Source: Nicotiana tabacum
Taxonomy: Eukaryota; Streptophyta; Magnoliopsida; Solanales; Solanaceae
Reading direction: 5' to 3'
Assembly: GCF_000715075.1 (NCBI RefSeq)
Contig: NC_134082.1
Location: 106,060,399-106,124,398 of the forward strand
Length of the DNA stretch: 64,000 bases
Each line of letters starts with the position of its first letter. Position 1 is the stretch's first letter. The notes under the pieces were generated by a model, which was not told where the DNA came from, made no database searches, and worked only from the letters and a program-made list of their open reading frames with translations. Shown here in pieces: positions 1 through 10,639 of the stretch. Both the position numbers and the translations under genes were made by a program.

Positions 1-2
1 GG

Positions 3-1385
3 TACACAGACCTCGAGGTTGGATCTATCGATAGCTGGGATAAACTAGAGCAAGAGTTCCTCAACCGCTTTTATAGTACGAGACGTACTGTGAGTATGAT
101 AGAACGTAAAAATACTCGTCAATGAAAGGGGGAACCAGTTATCGACTTTATCAATCGTTGGAGGAATGCAAGCCTCAACTACAAATACATGCTTAGTGAA
201 GCTTCAGGCATAGAGATGTGCATCCAAGGCATGCATTGGGGATTGCGCTACATCTTGCAAGGTATCAAGCCTGGCACATTTATAGAACTTGCAGCTCGTG
301 CCCATGATATGGAATTGAGCATGGCCTCCGCTGGAAATGAAAGATTGCCCATCTATGAACCTCGCAAAGGGAATGACAAGCAAGAAGTTAGGAAGTGGGG
401 CAAGTTCATACCCAAGTCTGAAAGCAAAGAAGCTATGAATGTCAACACGTCACCTGTGAAGTTCACGACGAAAGTCAGCAAGAAGCAGATTATGAAATCC
501 ACTTCTTTTCAAGATAAGCCAGGTAGAAAGTTGACTCTAAAAGAAATGCAAGAGAAAGAGTATCCATTTCTGGATTCTGATATGCCATCCATTTTCGAAG
601 AACTCCTCGAGTTAAATCTCATTGAGCTTCCGGAGATGAAGATATCAAATTAAGCTGGGAAAACGAATGACCCAAATTACTGCAGATATCACCGGCTTGT
701 AAGCCACCCTCTGGATAAGTACTTTGTCTTCAAGGACAAAGTTATGGACTTGGCCCATGAAAAGAAGATCGTGTTTGAAGATGAGAAAGCAAGCGCGAAC
801 CAAGTCTCAATCACTTTTGGCTCATTCAGTCTAGATGAGTTATGCAGTTTAAAAGGAATCAAAAATGAGGAATTACTGGAGAACAACAATGTTGAAGACA
901 ATCAACCTAATGATGATGAAGGTTGGATGTTGGTGACTCGTCGTTGGCGCCACAAAAGAAGCCTACGAAAAGAATCAATAAAACAACCAACAAGGAAGAT
1001 GATGGTAAAAAGACCAATGAAAAAGAATCCAGTTAGGCGTTTGAAGAAAGAAAAAGTGGAGATGCACCACCCTCAAAAGCCACGACATACAATGACCTTG
1101 GAAGATTTCTTGCCATCTTGGTTCCGCACGAAGATTTCCCATGAGGGCATTGATGCCTCTTGTTGCCATGCTGACAAAGGGGAAGAAAGGAGTGATGACC
1201 TACCGTTGGCACCATCTTCGGAAAAGCCCATCGAGTCCACTCCTCAAGAAGTTAATGCTTGTGAGGAAAAGGTCACGTTCACAAATGACGATCTTTTTCT
1301 AGGTGACACTCCTCATAACCACCCATTGTACCTGGTTGGCTATATGCGCGATGAAAGGGTAAATCAAATTTTGGTTGATAGATGA
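3..1385 (+). pseudogene. gag of element A (degenerate)
   Basis: One reading frame (frame 3) is coding-like from position 3 to 1385. It is interrupted by TGA at 123-125, TAA at 651-653 and TGA at 1383-1385. The first part resembles the plant retrotransposon gag (capsid-like) domain. At about 690-735 a knuckle-like motif reads CRYHRLVSHPLDKYF, where the expected last Cys is Tyr. The region 744-1385 is a lysine-rich linker leading into the protease. The gag role is to form the particle that packages element RNA. The protein cannot be made whole in this copy. The family call rests on domain pattern and order, without a search. Confidence 0.8.
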
Positions 1386-2774
1386 TCCTCAATGAATATT
1401 TTGCCAATCCACACTGTGAAAGAACTTGGTATTCCCATGAACGAACTCTCAGAAAGTCGTGTGATGATCCAAGGATTCAACCAAGGGGGGCAAAGAGCCA
1501 TAGGCGCGATCAGGCTGGAAATCACCATTGAAGATATGCAATCAAGTGCATGGCTACATGTGATCGATGCAAAGACTTCATACAACGTCTTGCTTGGAAG
1601 GCCTTGGATACATGAGAATAAAGTAGTTCCATCTACCTACCATCAATGTCTAAAATACTATGAGGGTGAAGTCGAGAAGAAGATAGTTGCTGATAATGAG
1701 CCATTCACCGAGGCTGAGTCACACTTCGCAGATGCAAAGTTCTACTTGAAGAATCGCATTGTGAAGGAGCTAAAAGCTGATGATGGCATAAAAAGCAAGA
1801 ATGACGAGCCCACAACTAAAAGAGTAGAGGTGACTATTGGTGAAGCCAAAGCTGTTACTAAAGAGGTACTGCTTGACGCGAATAAATCTTATAGAGGGAA
1901 TATTGCGTCTTATGGCAAGAAAGTAAGTCTTATGCTCCAATATGTCTCTAAAAGGAAGAAAGTAAGTCTTATGCTCCAATATGTCTCTAAAAGGAAGAAA
2001 GACGATGGCGAATCATCTAATCTCCAAACCAAGACACTAAAGGAGTTAACTCTTCCGGTAAAACGAATTGAGGCAATAAATTTTTCCTCGAAGCCGCTTG
2101 CAGGGTTTGTAGCCTAAAATCATTAGCAGAATATAGCACTCCCTACAAAGCTAACAGATGAAAGTTTTGATCCTAACGCTTACAAGCTATTTGCAAAAGC
2201 TGGATACAATCCCAATGAGCCATCAAACTTAGGGAAGCTCTCATTAGAAGCTGCAACGAGACAACCACGTGAAGGTTTGGGATACAGGCAACTATCATCA
2301 GTGCACATCTCCATAAGAAGGGCGAGTACCAATTATATCACTGTAGAAGACGAATCTGCTGCTTCTAACAAGCCTTTTGTCTTTGATCGACTTGGAAAAT
2401 CACCTGTGAGGACCTCCGTGTTTGAAAGATTGGGTCCATTAAAGAAGGGAAACAAGTTCCAGAGAACTTTTCAAAGCATAAGAACACCCACTTTGCCCAA
2501 AATCCAAAAGATCTCTAAGGATTTCCAAAGTTTGGTTCCTTCTAGAATGAGGCGACAAATAAAACTTGTGGTTTCATGTAAAAAAATACTGAAAGTGAAG
2601 CCATACACTATGATCTACACTAAAGAACATGATGACGACGAAGAAAGTGTGGGTTCTTCGTATCATGTCATTGTACAAGGCGAGAACGATGTTCCATCTT
2701 CAATGGAGGCTAATGCAGAATTAGAGGGTGTTTCACCATGTTATCACATATCCTTCAATGATAGGGACCCTTGA
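1386..2774 (+). pseudogene. aspartic protease and linker region of element A (degenerate)
   Basis: The frame continues from gag. The retropepsin active site should read D-S/T-G-S. Here it reads V-D-R-stop-S-S-M-N, so the TGA at 1383-1385 sits where the catalytic-loop Gly belongs. The downstream NVLLGRPWIHE motif (about 1590-1615) is the usual second signature of plant Ty3 proteases. A perfect 39-bp direct duplication at 1921-1998 repeats the 13-residue string KVSLMLQYVSKRK. A stop at 2115-2117 breaks the frame, and a poorly conserved linker in the same frame continues at 2277-2774. Confidence 0.8.
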
Positions 2775-2819
2775 GAAGACGAAGATGCAAAAAATGCTTT
2801 TCCAGAACTTGAAAAAGGA

Positions 2820-4300
2820 GTGAAGGCAACGATTGATGCCTTAAAAGAAGTTAACCTTGGCACTGATGAAGAACCAAGACCCACCTACCTAAGTGCTTTA
2901 TTAGAAGTTGATAAAGAGAGCCTTATATTGAGTTACTCAAGGAGTACAAGGATGTATTTTCTTAGAGCTACAGAGAGATGTCTGGCTTGGACCCTAAAGT
3001 GGTAGTCCATCACCTTGCGGTCAAGAATGGCGTTCGTCCTGTTAAGCAAGCTCAAAGGCGCTTTAGGCCGGACTTGGTTCCCTTGATTGAAACCGAAGTT
3101 AACAAACTCATCGAAGCTATCTTTATCCGCGAAGTTAAATACCCAACATGGGTTTCAAGTATTGTCCCTGTAAGGAAGAAGAATGGCCAAATTCGAGTGT
3201 GCGTTGACTTTTAAGATCTCAACAATGCATGTTCGAAAGATGAATTTCTGCTTCCTATTCTAGAGCTGATGATCGATGCTACTACTAGTTACGAGGCAAT
3301 GTCTTTCATGGACGGTTCGTCTGGCTATAACCAAATACGCATGGCACCAAAAGATAAAGAGCTTACTGCATTCCGTACCCCAAAGGGTATTTATTGCTAC
3401 AAGGTAATGCTTTTTGGCTTGAAGAACGCTGGCGCTACTTACCAAAGAGCTATGCAAAATAACTTTGATGACCTTCTCCACAAGAATGTCGAATGCTCTG
3501 TTGATGACTTGGTGGTAAAATCAAGAAAGAAAAGCGAACACTTGAAAGACTTGAGAATGGTGTTTGAGTTGCTCCAGAGATACCAACTTAGGCTGAACCA
3601 TTAAAATGCGCCTATGGAGTTACTTCCGGAAAGTTCCTTGGTTTCATTGTCCGACATCGAGGTATTAAAATTGATAAAGCCAAAATAGATGCAATCTTGA
3701 AAATTCCTGAGCCTCAGGATATTCACGAATTGAAAAGCCTACAAGGAAAGTTAGTGTATCTTAGAAGATTCATCTCGAACCTATCTAGGAGGTGTCAACC
3801 ATTCAGTCGCCTTATGAAGAAAGGTATCCCTTTCAAATGGGACCAAGCATACAGTAATGCCTTTGAGAGCATTAAATCCTACTTGATGAAGCCTCCAGTT
3901 TAGCAGCCCCTATACCTGGAAAGCCATTGATACTATACATTGCGGCACAAGAAAGGTCTGTTGGACCACTATTGGCCTAAGAAAATAGTGAAGGGAAAGA
4001 AAACTCTCTTTACTACTTGAGCAGGATGATGACACCAAACGAGCTGAATTATTCGCCAATTGAAAAGTTGTGTTTGGTGCTAGTCTTCTCAATTCAAAAG
4101 TTGAAGCACTACTTTCAAGTTCATGTTGTTCGTCTTGTGTCTAAGGCAAATCCCATTAAGTTCGTGATGTCAAAACCTGTTCTTAGTGATCGACTAGCGA
4201 GATGGTACCTCCAATTTCAAAAATTCGAGATTTTGTACATCCCTCAAAAGGTTGTAAAAGGACAAGCATTGGCAGACTTCTTGGCAGATCATCTGATACC
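2820..4300 (+). pseudogene. reverse transcriptase and RNase H of element A (degenerate)
   Basis: This is a Ty3-type RT. The N-terminal part has GVRPVKQAQRRF then IFIREVKYPTWVSSIVPV (2978-3214). The palm has MSFMDGSSGYNQI and FGLKNAGATYQRAM (3269-3604). The catalytic box reads SVDD in place of the usual YVDD/YIDD, so the Tyr is lost. The connection and RNase H parts follow at 3605-4290 (SGKFLGFIV, NYSPIEKLCL, ADFLADHL). The domain is spread over three frames with stops at 3213, 3602, 3901 and elsewhere. No active enzyme can come from this copy. Confidence 0.88.
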
Positions 4301-4757
4301 TGATGACTGGGAGCTAACTGACGAACTACCTAATGAGGATGCAATGATCGTTGAAGTTCAACCTCCATGGAAGATGTACTTCAATGGTGTTGCATATCGT
4401 GGAGGAGCTGGTGTTGGCGTAGTATTTGTCACTTCCCAAGGTGAAGTCTTGCCCTACTCCTTCACCTTGACACAACTGTGTTCCAACAATGTTGCTGAAT
4501 ATCAAGCATTAATACTTTGGCTTGAAATGACCGTTCATATGAAGCAATTGCAATTGCAAGTCTTTGGAGACTCCCAGTTAGTGGTCAATCAGCTTTTTGG
4601 TAGTTACGAGGTCAAGAAACTTGAACTACGCCTATATCATGATTACGCTAAAATATTAATGGGGTGGCTCGGTGATGTGACTATTCAGCATGTGCCAAGG
4701 AAAGAAAACAAGAAGGCGGATGCTTTAGCTGCTAGCTTCATCATTAACCCTGTCTGA
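4301..4757 (+). pseudogene. archaeal-type second RNase H (aRNH) domain of element A
   Basis: The segment 4370-4757 reads MYFNGVAYRGGAGVGVVF, then NNVAEYQALILWLEM, then FGDSQLVVNQL. This is the pattern of the extra RNase H domain that marks Tat-lineage elements. The first catalytic acid (usually MYFDGA) is Asn here, which should abolish metal binding. The Glu (AEYQA) and the second Asp (GDSQL) are kept. It lies in one frame with the end of the first RNase H and ends at a TGA at 4755-4757. Confidence 0.8.
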
Positions 4758-4804
4758 TCAAACGCAAGTTACTATCTGCAAAAAATGGGTAGTACCACCA
4801 CCAA

Positions 4805-6117
4805 ATGAGGCTGAAGGCGAAGAAAATGAACTCAAGCATCTTGACGCTATTTTTGAAGTCGAGAAAGAAGAATGGCAACAACCCATTATCGACTACTTGT
4901 GCTATGGGATACTTCCAGAAAATCCATGGAGAAGAACTAAAATCTGTCGTCGTGCACCTCGCTTTCTTTACTACAAAGATACCCTATACAGAAGATCATT
5001 TGAGGGAGTACTCTTGAGATGCTTAGGGGAAGAAAAAGCACTCCAAGCTTTGCAAGAAGCGCATTCTGGGGTATGTGGGTCACACCTGTCTGGACCAAAG
5101 CTCCACTTTCATATAAAAAGGATGGGATATTATTGGCCAACGATGGTAAAAGATTATTTGGACTACGCTCGAAGATGCAACTCTTGTCAATTCCATACGA
5201 ATTTTATTCATCAACCTCCTGAAGTGTTGCACCCGACTGTGGCATCCTGGCCATTTGACGCTTAGGGATTGGATGTTGTTGGATCACTGCCAAAGTCCTC
5301 TGGTGGGCACCTATACATCCTAGGTGCAACCGACTACTTCTCAAAATGGGCTGAAGTTGTTGCTCTTAAGGAAGTAAAGAAGGAAAATGTTGCAAATTTC
5401 ATTCGAGTAAACATTATTTATTGCTTTGGCATTCCTCGTTACATAGTAATGGATAATGGAAAGCCATTCAATAATAGGTTGATGAATAATATTTGTGATC
5501 TCTTTAGCTTCAAGCAACGTAACTCTTCTAAGTACAATGCTGCCGCCAATGGTCTAGCTGAGGCATTCAACAAAACTCTATGCAACTTGCTAAAGAAAAT
5601 CATCTCCAAATCCAAATTAGACTGGAATGACCGTATGAAAGAATCTCTATGGGCATATAGGACGACTCACCGTACGTCAACACAAGCGACTCCTTATTCA
5701 CTCGTTTATGGAGTCGAAACCGTCTTGCCACTTGAGCGTCAAATACCTTCATTATGACTTACTATTCAAGAAGGGATCACTGATGAAAAAAATGCTCGAC
5801 TTCGATTAGAAGAGTTGGAGGCTCTTGATGAGAAGAGGTTGGAAGCTCAACAAAGTCTTGAATGTTATCAAGCTCGATTGTCTTGTGCCTTCAATAAAAG
5901 AGTTCGCCCGAGATCCTTTCAAGTAGGAGATCAAGTCCTTGTTGTACGAAGACCCATAATTACTTCTCATAAACCTGTAGGGACGTTCACTTCAAAATGG
6001 GATGGGCCATATGTCGTACAAGAAGCTTACTCAAGTGGGGCTTACAAGCTGGTTGATGCAGATGGCATGAGAATCGGCTCTATCAATGGCAAGTTTTTGA
6101 AGAAGTATTATCGTTGA
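4805..6117 (+). pseudogene. integrase of element A (degenerate)
   Basis: The HHCC zinc-binding part is seen around 5080-5200 (GSHLSGPKLHFHIKR, then CNSCQFH). The catalytic core follows: GLDVVGSLPKSSGGHLYIL, VMDNGKPFNNRL and NGLAEAFNKTL supply the D, D and E residues, all present. The C-terminal domain at 5815-6117 has SFQVGDQVLVVRR and KWDGPYVVQEAYSSGAYKL and ends with TGA at 6115-6117. In-frame stops occur at 5263-5265 and 5755-5757. This is the last domain of pol. The family role is to insert element cDNA into the host genome. Confidence 0.88.
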
Positions 6118-6770
6118 AGTTGCAATGCTCCTTGACGCATGAGCCTAAACTGCATGTTGCTACACTCCTGGCCCGCATGAGTCTAAACTGTGTACGGCCC
6201 CACAAAAAAAGAAGAGTTCGCTAGGTTGAAAACTTCGAAAGAGGCGGCCTAGGCAAAAGTTAGGACATAAAAAAATAATAAATAAATATAAAAAATTACC
6301 CAGTCTGAACTACGGTATGAGTTGATCCTCTTTGTCGAAGTATGTAGGCAGCTTAGAGTTTCATTCTAAGTTCAAAGGATACATATTGCCCCAATTGTTG
6401 TTTGAATGAAGTGTGAAGGAATGTAAGATCAAGCTAAAATGTCATCCTCCTATTGAACTTTGATCTCATTTGATTTAAAGGGGGCAACCCTCCATGGTAA
6501 ATTAATATTTTTAATGGGCCGATTTTAGGAGGATGTCAAGTATTTGCATTGAAGTCCAGGGATTTCCTGTGTCTTCAGGTTCGCCAAACCTTCAAGTTTG
6601 TTGGTCTCGAAGTCCGCCCTCTGCCTTAAAAACAAGGGAAGAGAAGAGAGACGTCAAAAGGAAATACAAGTATAAGGAAATGATTGTTTGGCACAACATT
6701 TCAAATTCAGTGAGACTTGAGCCCAAGATATTTGTGAGAACATAACTCTTAAATTTTGATTGATGGCAAG
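6118..6770 (+). other. start of the 3' spacer of element A (non-coding)
   Basis: Between the integrase stop and the first repeat block there is no convincing coding sequence. An 18-nt pattern with GCATGAG(C/T)CTAAACTG occurs twice near 6137-6190. The stretch holds the hairpin module at 6304-6352 and a polypurine run (AAAGGGGG) at 6478-6484. A central polypurine-like role for that run is possible but unproven. Confidence 0.5.
6304..6352 (+). other. two-stem hairpin module, copy A (weak inner stem)
   Basis: The sequence GAACTACG...TTGAT...TATGTAGGCA matches the module found four times in element C. The outer stem is CTACG (6310-6314) with TGTAG (6343-6347), one G:U pair. The inner stem is only CTT (6330-6332) with AAG (6338-6340). 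It lies about 190 nt downstream of the integrase stop. Confidence 0.5.
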
Positions 6771-6779
6771 TAAGGCATC

Positions 6780-7600
6780 TTCCGATCTCGAGGCTCTATA
6801 CCAAAATACAAAAGTTTTGGTGAAGTCGCGCAATATGAAATCGTCAGCGTGTCAGAATTTTATGTTGACTTTGGAATATTATCTGAAACTATCTTTAAGG
6901 TATTAAATTTTGCATTTTGAATATGATTTAAATTTCAAAGTTTGGTTTCTGAAAAATCAAACGGTTCATAATTTCAACATTTTCACACCAAGATATGAAT
7001 TTTTGGTGAGATTGCGCAAATCTGGAATTGATAGCATGGTGCAATATAAAGTTGATTTCAAAATATTATCTGGGACGATTCTGAAGTTATTTGATTGAGA
7101 ATTTTGGATATATTCTAGATCGTGAAGTCTAGTTTTCAAGAAATCAAACGGTTCATAATTTTGATATTTCTACGCCAAGATATGAATTTTGCGATGAGAC
7201 TGCGCAAATATAGAATTGATAGCATGGTGCAATATAAAGTTGATTTTAAAATATTATAGGGACGATTCTGAAGTTGTTTGATTAAGAATTTTAGATATGT
7301 TCTAGATCTTGAAGTCTAGTTTTATGAAATCAAACATTTTGTAATTTTGACGTTTCTACGCCAAGATATGATTTTTTTTGGTAAGACCGCACGAATCTGA
7401 AATTTCCTACGTGGTGGAATCTATTGTTGGTTTCAAAATATTATCTGGGTCGATTCTGAAGGTGTTTGATTCTAAGTTTTGGATACATTTTAGATATTGA
7501 AGTCTAATTTTTAAGAAATTAAATGGTTCATTATTTGGACTTCCCACGACAAGATATAAATCTTTTGTTACAAGCGCGTAAAGCTGAAAATTATGCGACT
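6780..7600 (+). repeat. diverged tandem repeat, period about 185 bp
   Basis: A unit containing a ggttcataattt-like start, a caagatatgaatttt-like segment and a gattctgaag-like segment recurs. The start motif falls at about 6959, 7145, 7327 and 7521, so the period is 182-194 bp. An older partial unit precedes it from about 6780. The copies have diverged substantially. It is part of the Tat 3' spacer. Confidence 0.7.
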
Positions 7601-7639
7601 AAGATAAAAATCGGACAATGTAAAGCAAAAGAAAAGCTG

Positions 7640-8036
7640 AAATATTTAAGCCCTCGAAGTCTCCAAGTTGAAGTCTTCAAGTTGAAGTCTCCAAGTTGAA
7701 ATCTTCAACTCCGTTGGTCTTCAAGTTGAAGTCTTCAAATTCGCCGATCTTCAAGTTGAAATATTTAAGCCCTCCAAGTCTCAAAGTTGAAGTCTTCAAG
7801 TTCATAGGTCTTCAAGTTTCAGTCTTCGAATTCTCTAGTCTTAAAGTTGAAATATTTAAGCCCTCCAAGTTGAAGTCTTCAAGTCCTTCGATCTTCAAGT
7901 TTTAGTCTTCAAATTCGCTGATCTTAAAGTTGAATTGTTTAAGCCCTCCGAATCTTCGAGTTGAATTCTGCAAAGTCCGCCAAATCTTCAAAGTTTTCCA
8001 AGTGTTCAAATTGATGTTGTCTTCGAGTTGAAGTTT
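7640..8036 (+). repeat. short CTTCAAGTTGAAGT repeat cluster
   Basis: Many copies of CTTCAAGTTGAAGT-like strings occur, themselves nearly palindromic (CTTCAA/TTGAAG). They are mixed with a longer unit built on gaaatatttaagccctcc. The apparent open frame at 7696-7905 is a by-product of the repeat. Confidence 0.65.
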
Positions 8037-8177
8037 TATAACTTTCCAATCTTAAGGTGGACATATAAGTCCCTTTGCACCTTAAGTTGGCATCTTCGTG
8101 GGTTTGTCCTTAAAAGGAACTTTAACTTTCCAATCTTAAGGTGGACATATGAGCCCCTTTGCACCTTAAGTTGGCAT
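8037..8177 (+). repeat. two direct copies of a 60-80 bp unit
   Basis: The string AACTTTCCAATCTTAAGGTG and the following segment ending near CACCTTAAGTTGGCATC occur twice, with starts near 8040 and 8108. Within a unit, CTTAAGGTG and CACCTTAAG are inverted, giving a possible hairpin. Confidence 0.65.
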
Positions 8178-8635
8178 CTCCGATAGTCGAGCCATATTGA
8201 GAGTAATCTCTCCGGTAGTCGGGCCACATTGAGAGTAACCTCTTCGATAGTCGAGCCACATTGAGAATAATCTCTCTAGTAATCGGGTCACATTGAGAGT
8301 AATCTCTTCAGTAGTCGGGCCACATTGAGAGTAATCTCTCCGATAATCGGGTCACATTGAAAGTAATCTCTCTAGTAGTTGGGCCATTTTGAGAGTAATC
8401 TTTCTGGTAGTCGGGCCATTTTGAGAGTAATCTCTCCAGTAGTTGGGCCACATTGAGAGTAATCTCTCCGATAGTCGGGTCATATTGAGAGTAATCTTTC
8501 CAGTAGTTGGGCCATATTGAGAGTAATCTCTCCGATAATCGGGTCATATTGAGAGTAATCTCTCTAGTAGTCGGGCCATTTTGAAAGTAATCTCTCCAGT
8601 AATCGGGCCATGAGAGTAATCTCTCCGATATTCGA
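8172..8635 (+). repeat. 32-bp tandem array, about 14 copies
   Basis: The unit is roughly ATAGTCGGGCCACATTGAGA followed by GTAATCTCTCCG, about 32 bp long, repeated head to tail with point changes. Many units contain the inverted repeat GAGAG-taat-CTCTC. The antisense open frame over 8308-8547 is a repetitive artefact of a period not divisible by three. Such arrays between pol and the 3' LTR are known in Tat/Ogre elements. Confidence 0.85.
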
Positions 8636-8639
8636 GCAA

Positions 8640-9224
8640 GGATGGGTACTCATCCTCTCACACTCTAAGACCGCCTTCTTCAAGAGTGAATTATCTTGTT
8701 AAACAAAAACATATACTTCTCGTTTGACCTGCAAAAAAGAACAGAAAAAAATGGGGGAAAAGAAGGCAACCGAAAATTACAGACAAAAAAAAGGGAGTTT
8801 GTTACCTCTCCAGTCTTCGCCAATCGGGCTTGAGAGTTGATGCAAAGAATGCGTCTTGATGTTACCAATTGAAGACGATGGTGCTATATATAATAATCAA
8901 AGGATGGTTGTTTGGAGGAAGTATCTCGATGTGGGATAGAAAATATTTACGATGAAGCGGTCAAAATTTTCCTATTCCAAATAGAATTTAAAGTGGATGA
9001 CATAGAGTCACTGTGGGAATCGGATTTCTTTTTTCCTTTCCTATGCAACCCCTGCCTCTTTAGTTGAAAACTTGAAATAGCAGTATTAGGGAGGCACGTA
9101 AGTCTTTCAAAAAGAATGAAAGATTCTTAAGTATGTTAAGTCCGGTGGCGTTACGTGTTACTTCAAGCCTTGTTGTTGGAGTTCAATACATTTACATCCC
9201 AACAAATCTTGAAGTAGGGGCATT
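8640..9224 (+). other. end of 3' spacer and polypurine tract region of element A
   Basis: No gene is visible here. The sequence GAAGTAGGGG at 9211-9220, just before the LTR start TGTAG at 9225, is the probable polypurine tract that primes plus-strand DNA synthesis in this family. Confidence 0.6.
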
Positions 9225-9434
9225 TGTAGGTATATAAATTTTATTGGAATTAAATCCGTAAAATAATTTGAACTATATTTTAAATTCAAGATATATTGGT
9301 TCAAATAAATTTATTAGCTAATATAATTGAATTAATTATAAGTCCAATATATATAGATTAAATAAATAAGTCTTAATCCATTGGGCTAGTCCATTTAGTT
9401 GGGCTACAAGTGATGAGCTCACTTTGTTAAGCCC

Positions 9435-10005
9435 AAGATGTGGGGAGAAATTCAAAAATAGCCAGATTTACAATTGATCGTTCAAAAATAGCCTAGTTTC
9501 AAAAGTAATCGAAATTTAGCCACTTTTCATGTAAAGATAAATCTGAGCGAAAACAATGTTCAAAACCCGAAAAATACGCCAGTATATTATACTGGAGTTC
9601 CAGCATAAGTATGCTTGAACTCTAGCATATTATACTAGAATTCCAAGATAAGTATGCTGGAACTCCAGCATAATATGATGGAGTTCCAGCATAAGTACAC
9701 TAGAACTCCAGCATAATTTAATGGAGTTCCAGCAAGTATAATTGTCTAGTATAATATACTGGAGTTTGGAGCACCAGTGCTCCAGTCTCTAGTATATTAT
9801 ACTGGAGTCAGCAAAGTATACCGGTCCAGCATAATATGCTAGAGTTCATACACAAGTGCACCGAACTCCAGTATATTATGCTGGACCAGTCTCTGTTGCA
9901 GCAAAATAGTGGCTATTTTTTATTGACTTCGTAAACGCTGGTTATTTTTGAATAACCAGTCCGAAAACTGGCTATACCGTGCTATTTTTACGAAATAGGG
10001 GATAA
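9435..10005. mobile_element. small inverted-repeat element inside the LTR of element A
   Basis: It starts near TTCAAAAATAGCCAGATTTA and ends near GTGCTATTTTTACGAAATA. The ends are imperfect inverted copies of each other (AAAATAGC/GCTATTTT). The core at 9570-9890 is a dense set of inverted repeats built from CTCCAGTATA and TATACTGGAG and from GGAGTTCCAGCA and TGCTGGAACTCC. A diverged end of the same family lies at about 51785-51905. No coding capacity is seen, so it is probably a non-autonomous TIR element. Its class is not certain. Confidence 0.55.
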
Positions 10006-10243
10006 CTGGCAGGCCCAGCCACCCACGTGTCAAATGACGCGGCACGCCAAGTCAAACGGAAGAGCCAATAGGATCATGCCATATGTCAAAATGACAAGGC
10101 ATGCCAAGTCACATTAAAAGGCCAATGAAACCGTGTCACGTGTGCAAGTGACATGTTCTGGCCAATCAAATGCGGTCATGTGACACTTCAATTTGATTGG
10201 TCGGAAAGAGTTTGTTCTTATCACAATTCCTCCCTTCCACAAC

Positions 10244-10251
10244 TATAAATA
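10244..10251 (+). promoter_or_regulatory. TATA box of the element A LTR
   Basis: TATAAATA stands in a CAACTATAAATAAGGG context about 390 bp before the LTR end. It is the most promoter-like site in this LTR and would start element transcription roughly 25-35 bp downstream. Confidence 0.6.
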
Positions 10252-10639
10252 AGGGTCTTCATAACCCAGAAAAGACACCAAAAATTATAACAACAAGTAA
10301 AAGAGAGCTCGTGGATCAAACGCCGCAAATTTCTCTACAAGTTTCAAGCTTCAAGCAATCAAGTTCAAATTCAAGAAATCAAGTTCAAGCTCAAGAACGA
10401 AACGAATCAAGGTCAAGCTCAAGCTCAAACTCAAACTCAAGAACAAGATCATCGCTCGTGAAAACAAATATAGATTCAAGATCAAGCTCAAAGGCCCTTG
10501 AATTTATTTACTATTGAAAAGTAGAATCAGAGGATCCATAGAGATTGTAACACTCAAATATTCGAAATAAAATAATACGATTGTTGCGATATTTTCGGTC
10601 TTGATTTTATTTTGTCGACGCAATTTTATTGTCTACACA

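Larger units (their letters stand above)
1..10637 (+). mobile_element. Element A: Ty3/gypsy Tat-lineage LTR retrotransposon, 5' end outside window
   Basis: The domain order on the + strand is gag, aspartic protease, RT, RNase H, a second archaeal-type RNase H, integrase, then a 3.1 kb non-coding repeat-rich spacer and one LTR at 9225-10637. A second RNase H and a long repeat-bearing spacer between pol and the 3' LTR are known traits of the Tat/Ogre branch. The 5' LTR and start of gag lie left of position 1. At least three frameshifts and many in-frame stops show that the copy is dead. The target duplication cannot be checked because the left end is missing. Confidence 0.9.
9225..10637 (+). 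repeat. 3' LTR of element A
   Basis: The LTR begins TGTAGG (9225-9230) directly after a polypurine tract and ends TCTACA (10632-10637). The TGTAG/CTACA inverted ends and the tract support the limits. A TATA box lies near the 3' end. The last 110 bp look like a normal R-U5 end with a TTGATTTTATTTTGTCGACG stretch. Its length of 1413 bp includes an inner inserted element at about 9435-10005. The 5' partner LTR is outside the window, so the limits rest on this copy only. Confidence 0.75.

Noticed and set aside
8308..8547. 79-codon antisense frame with LSERLLS repeats
   Set aside because: It is an artefact of the 32-bp array.
10197..10517. 106-codon Ser-rich frame in the LTR of element A
   Set aside because: It spans the TATA box and R region and is made of TCAAGCTCAAG-type low-complexity DNA.
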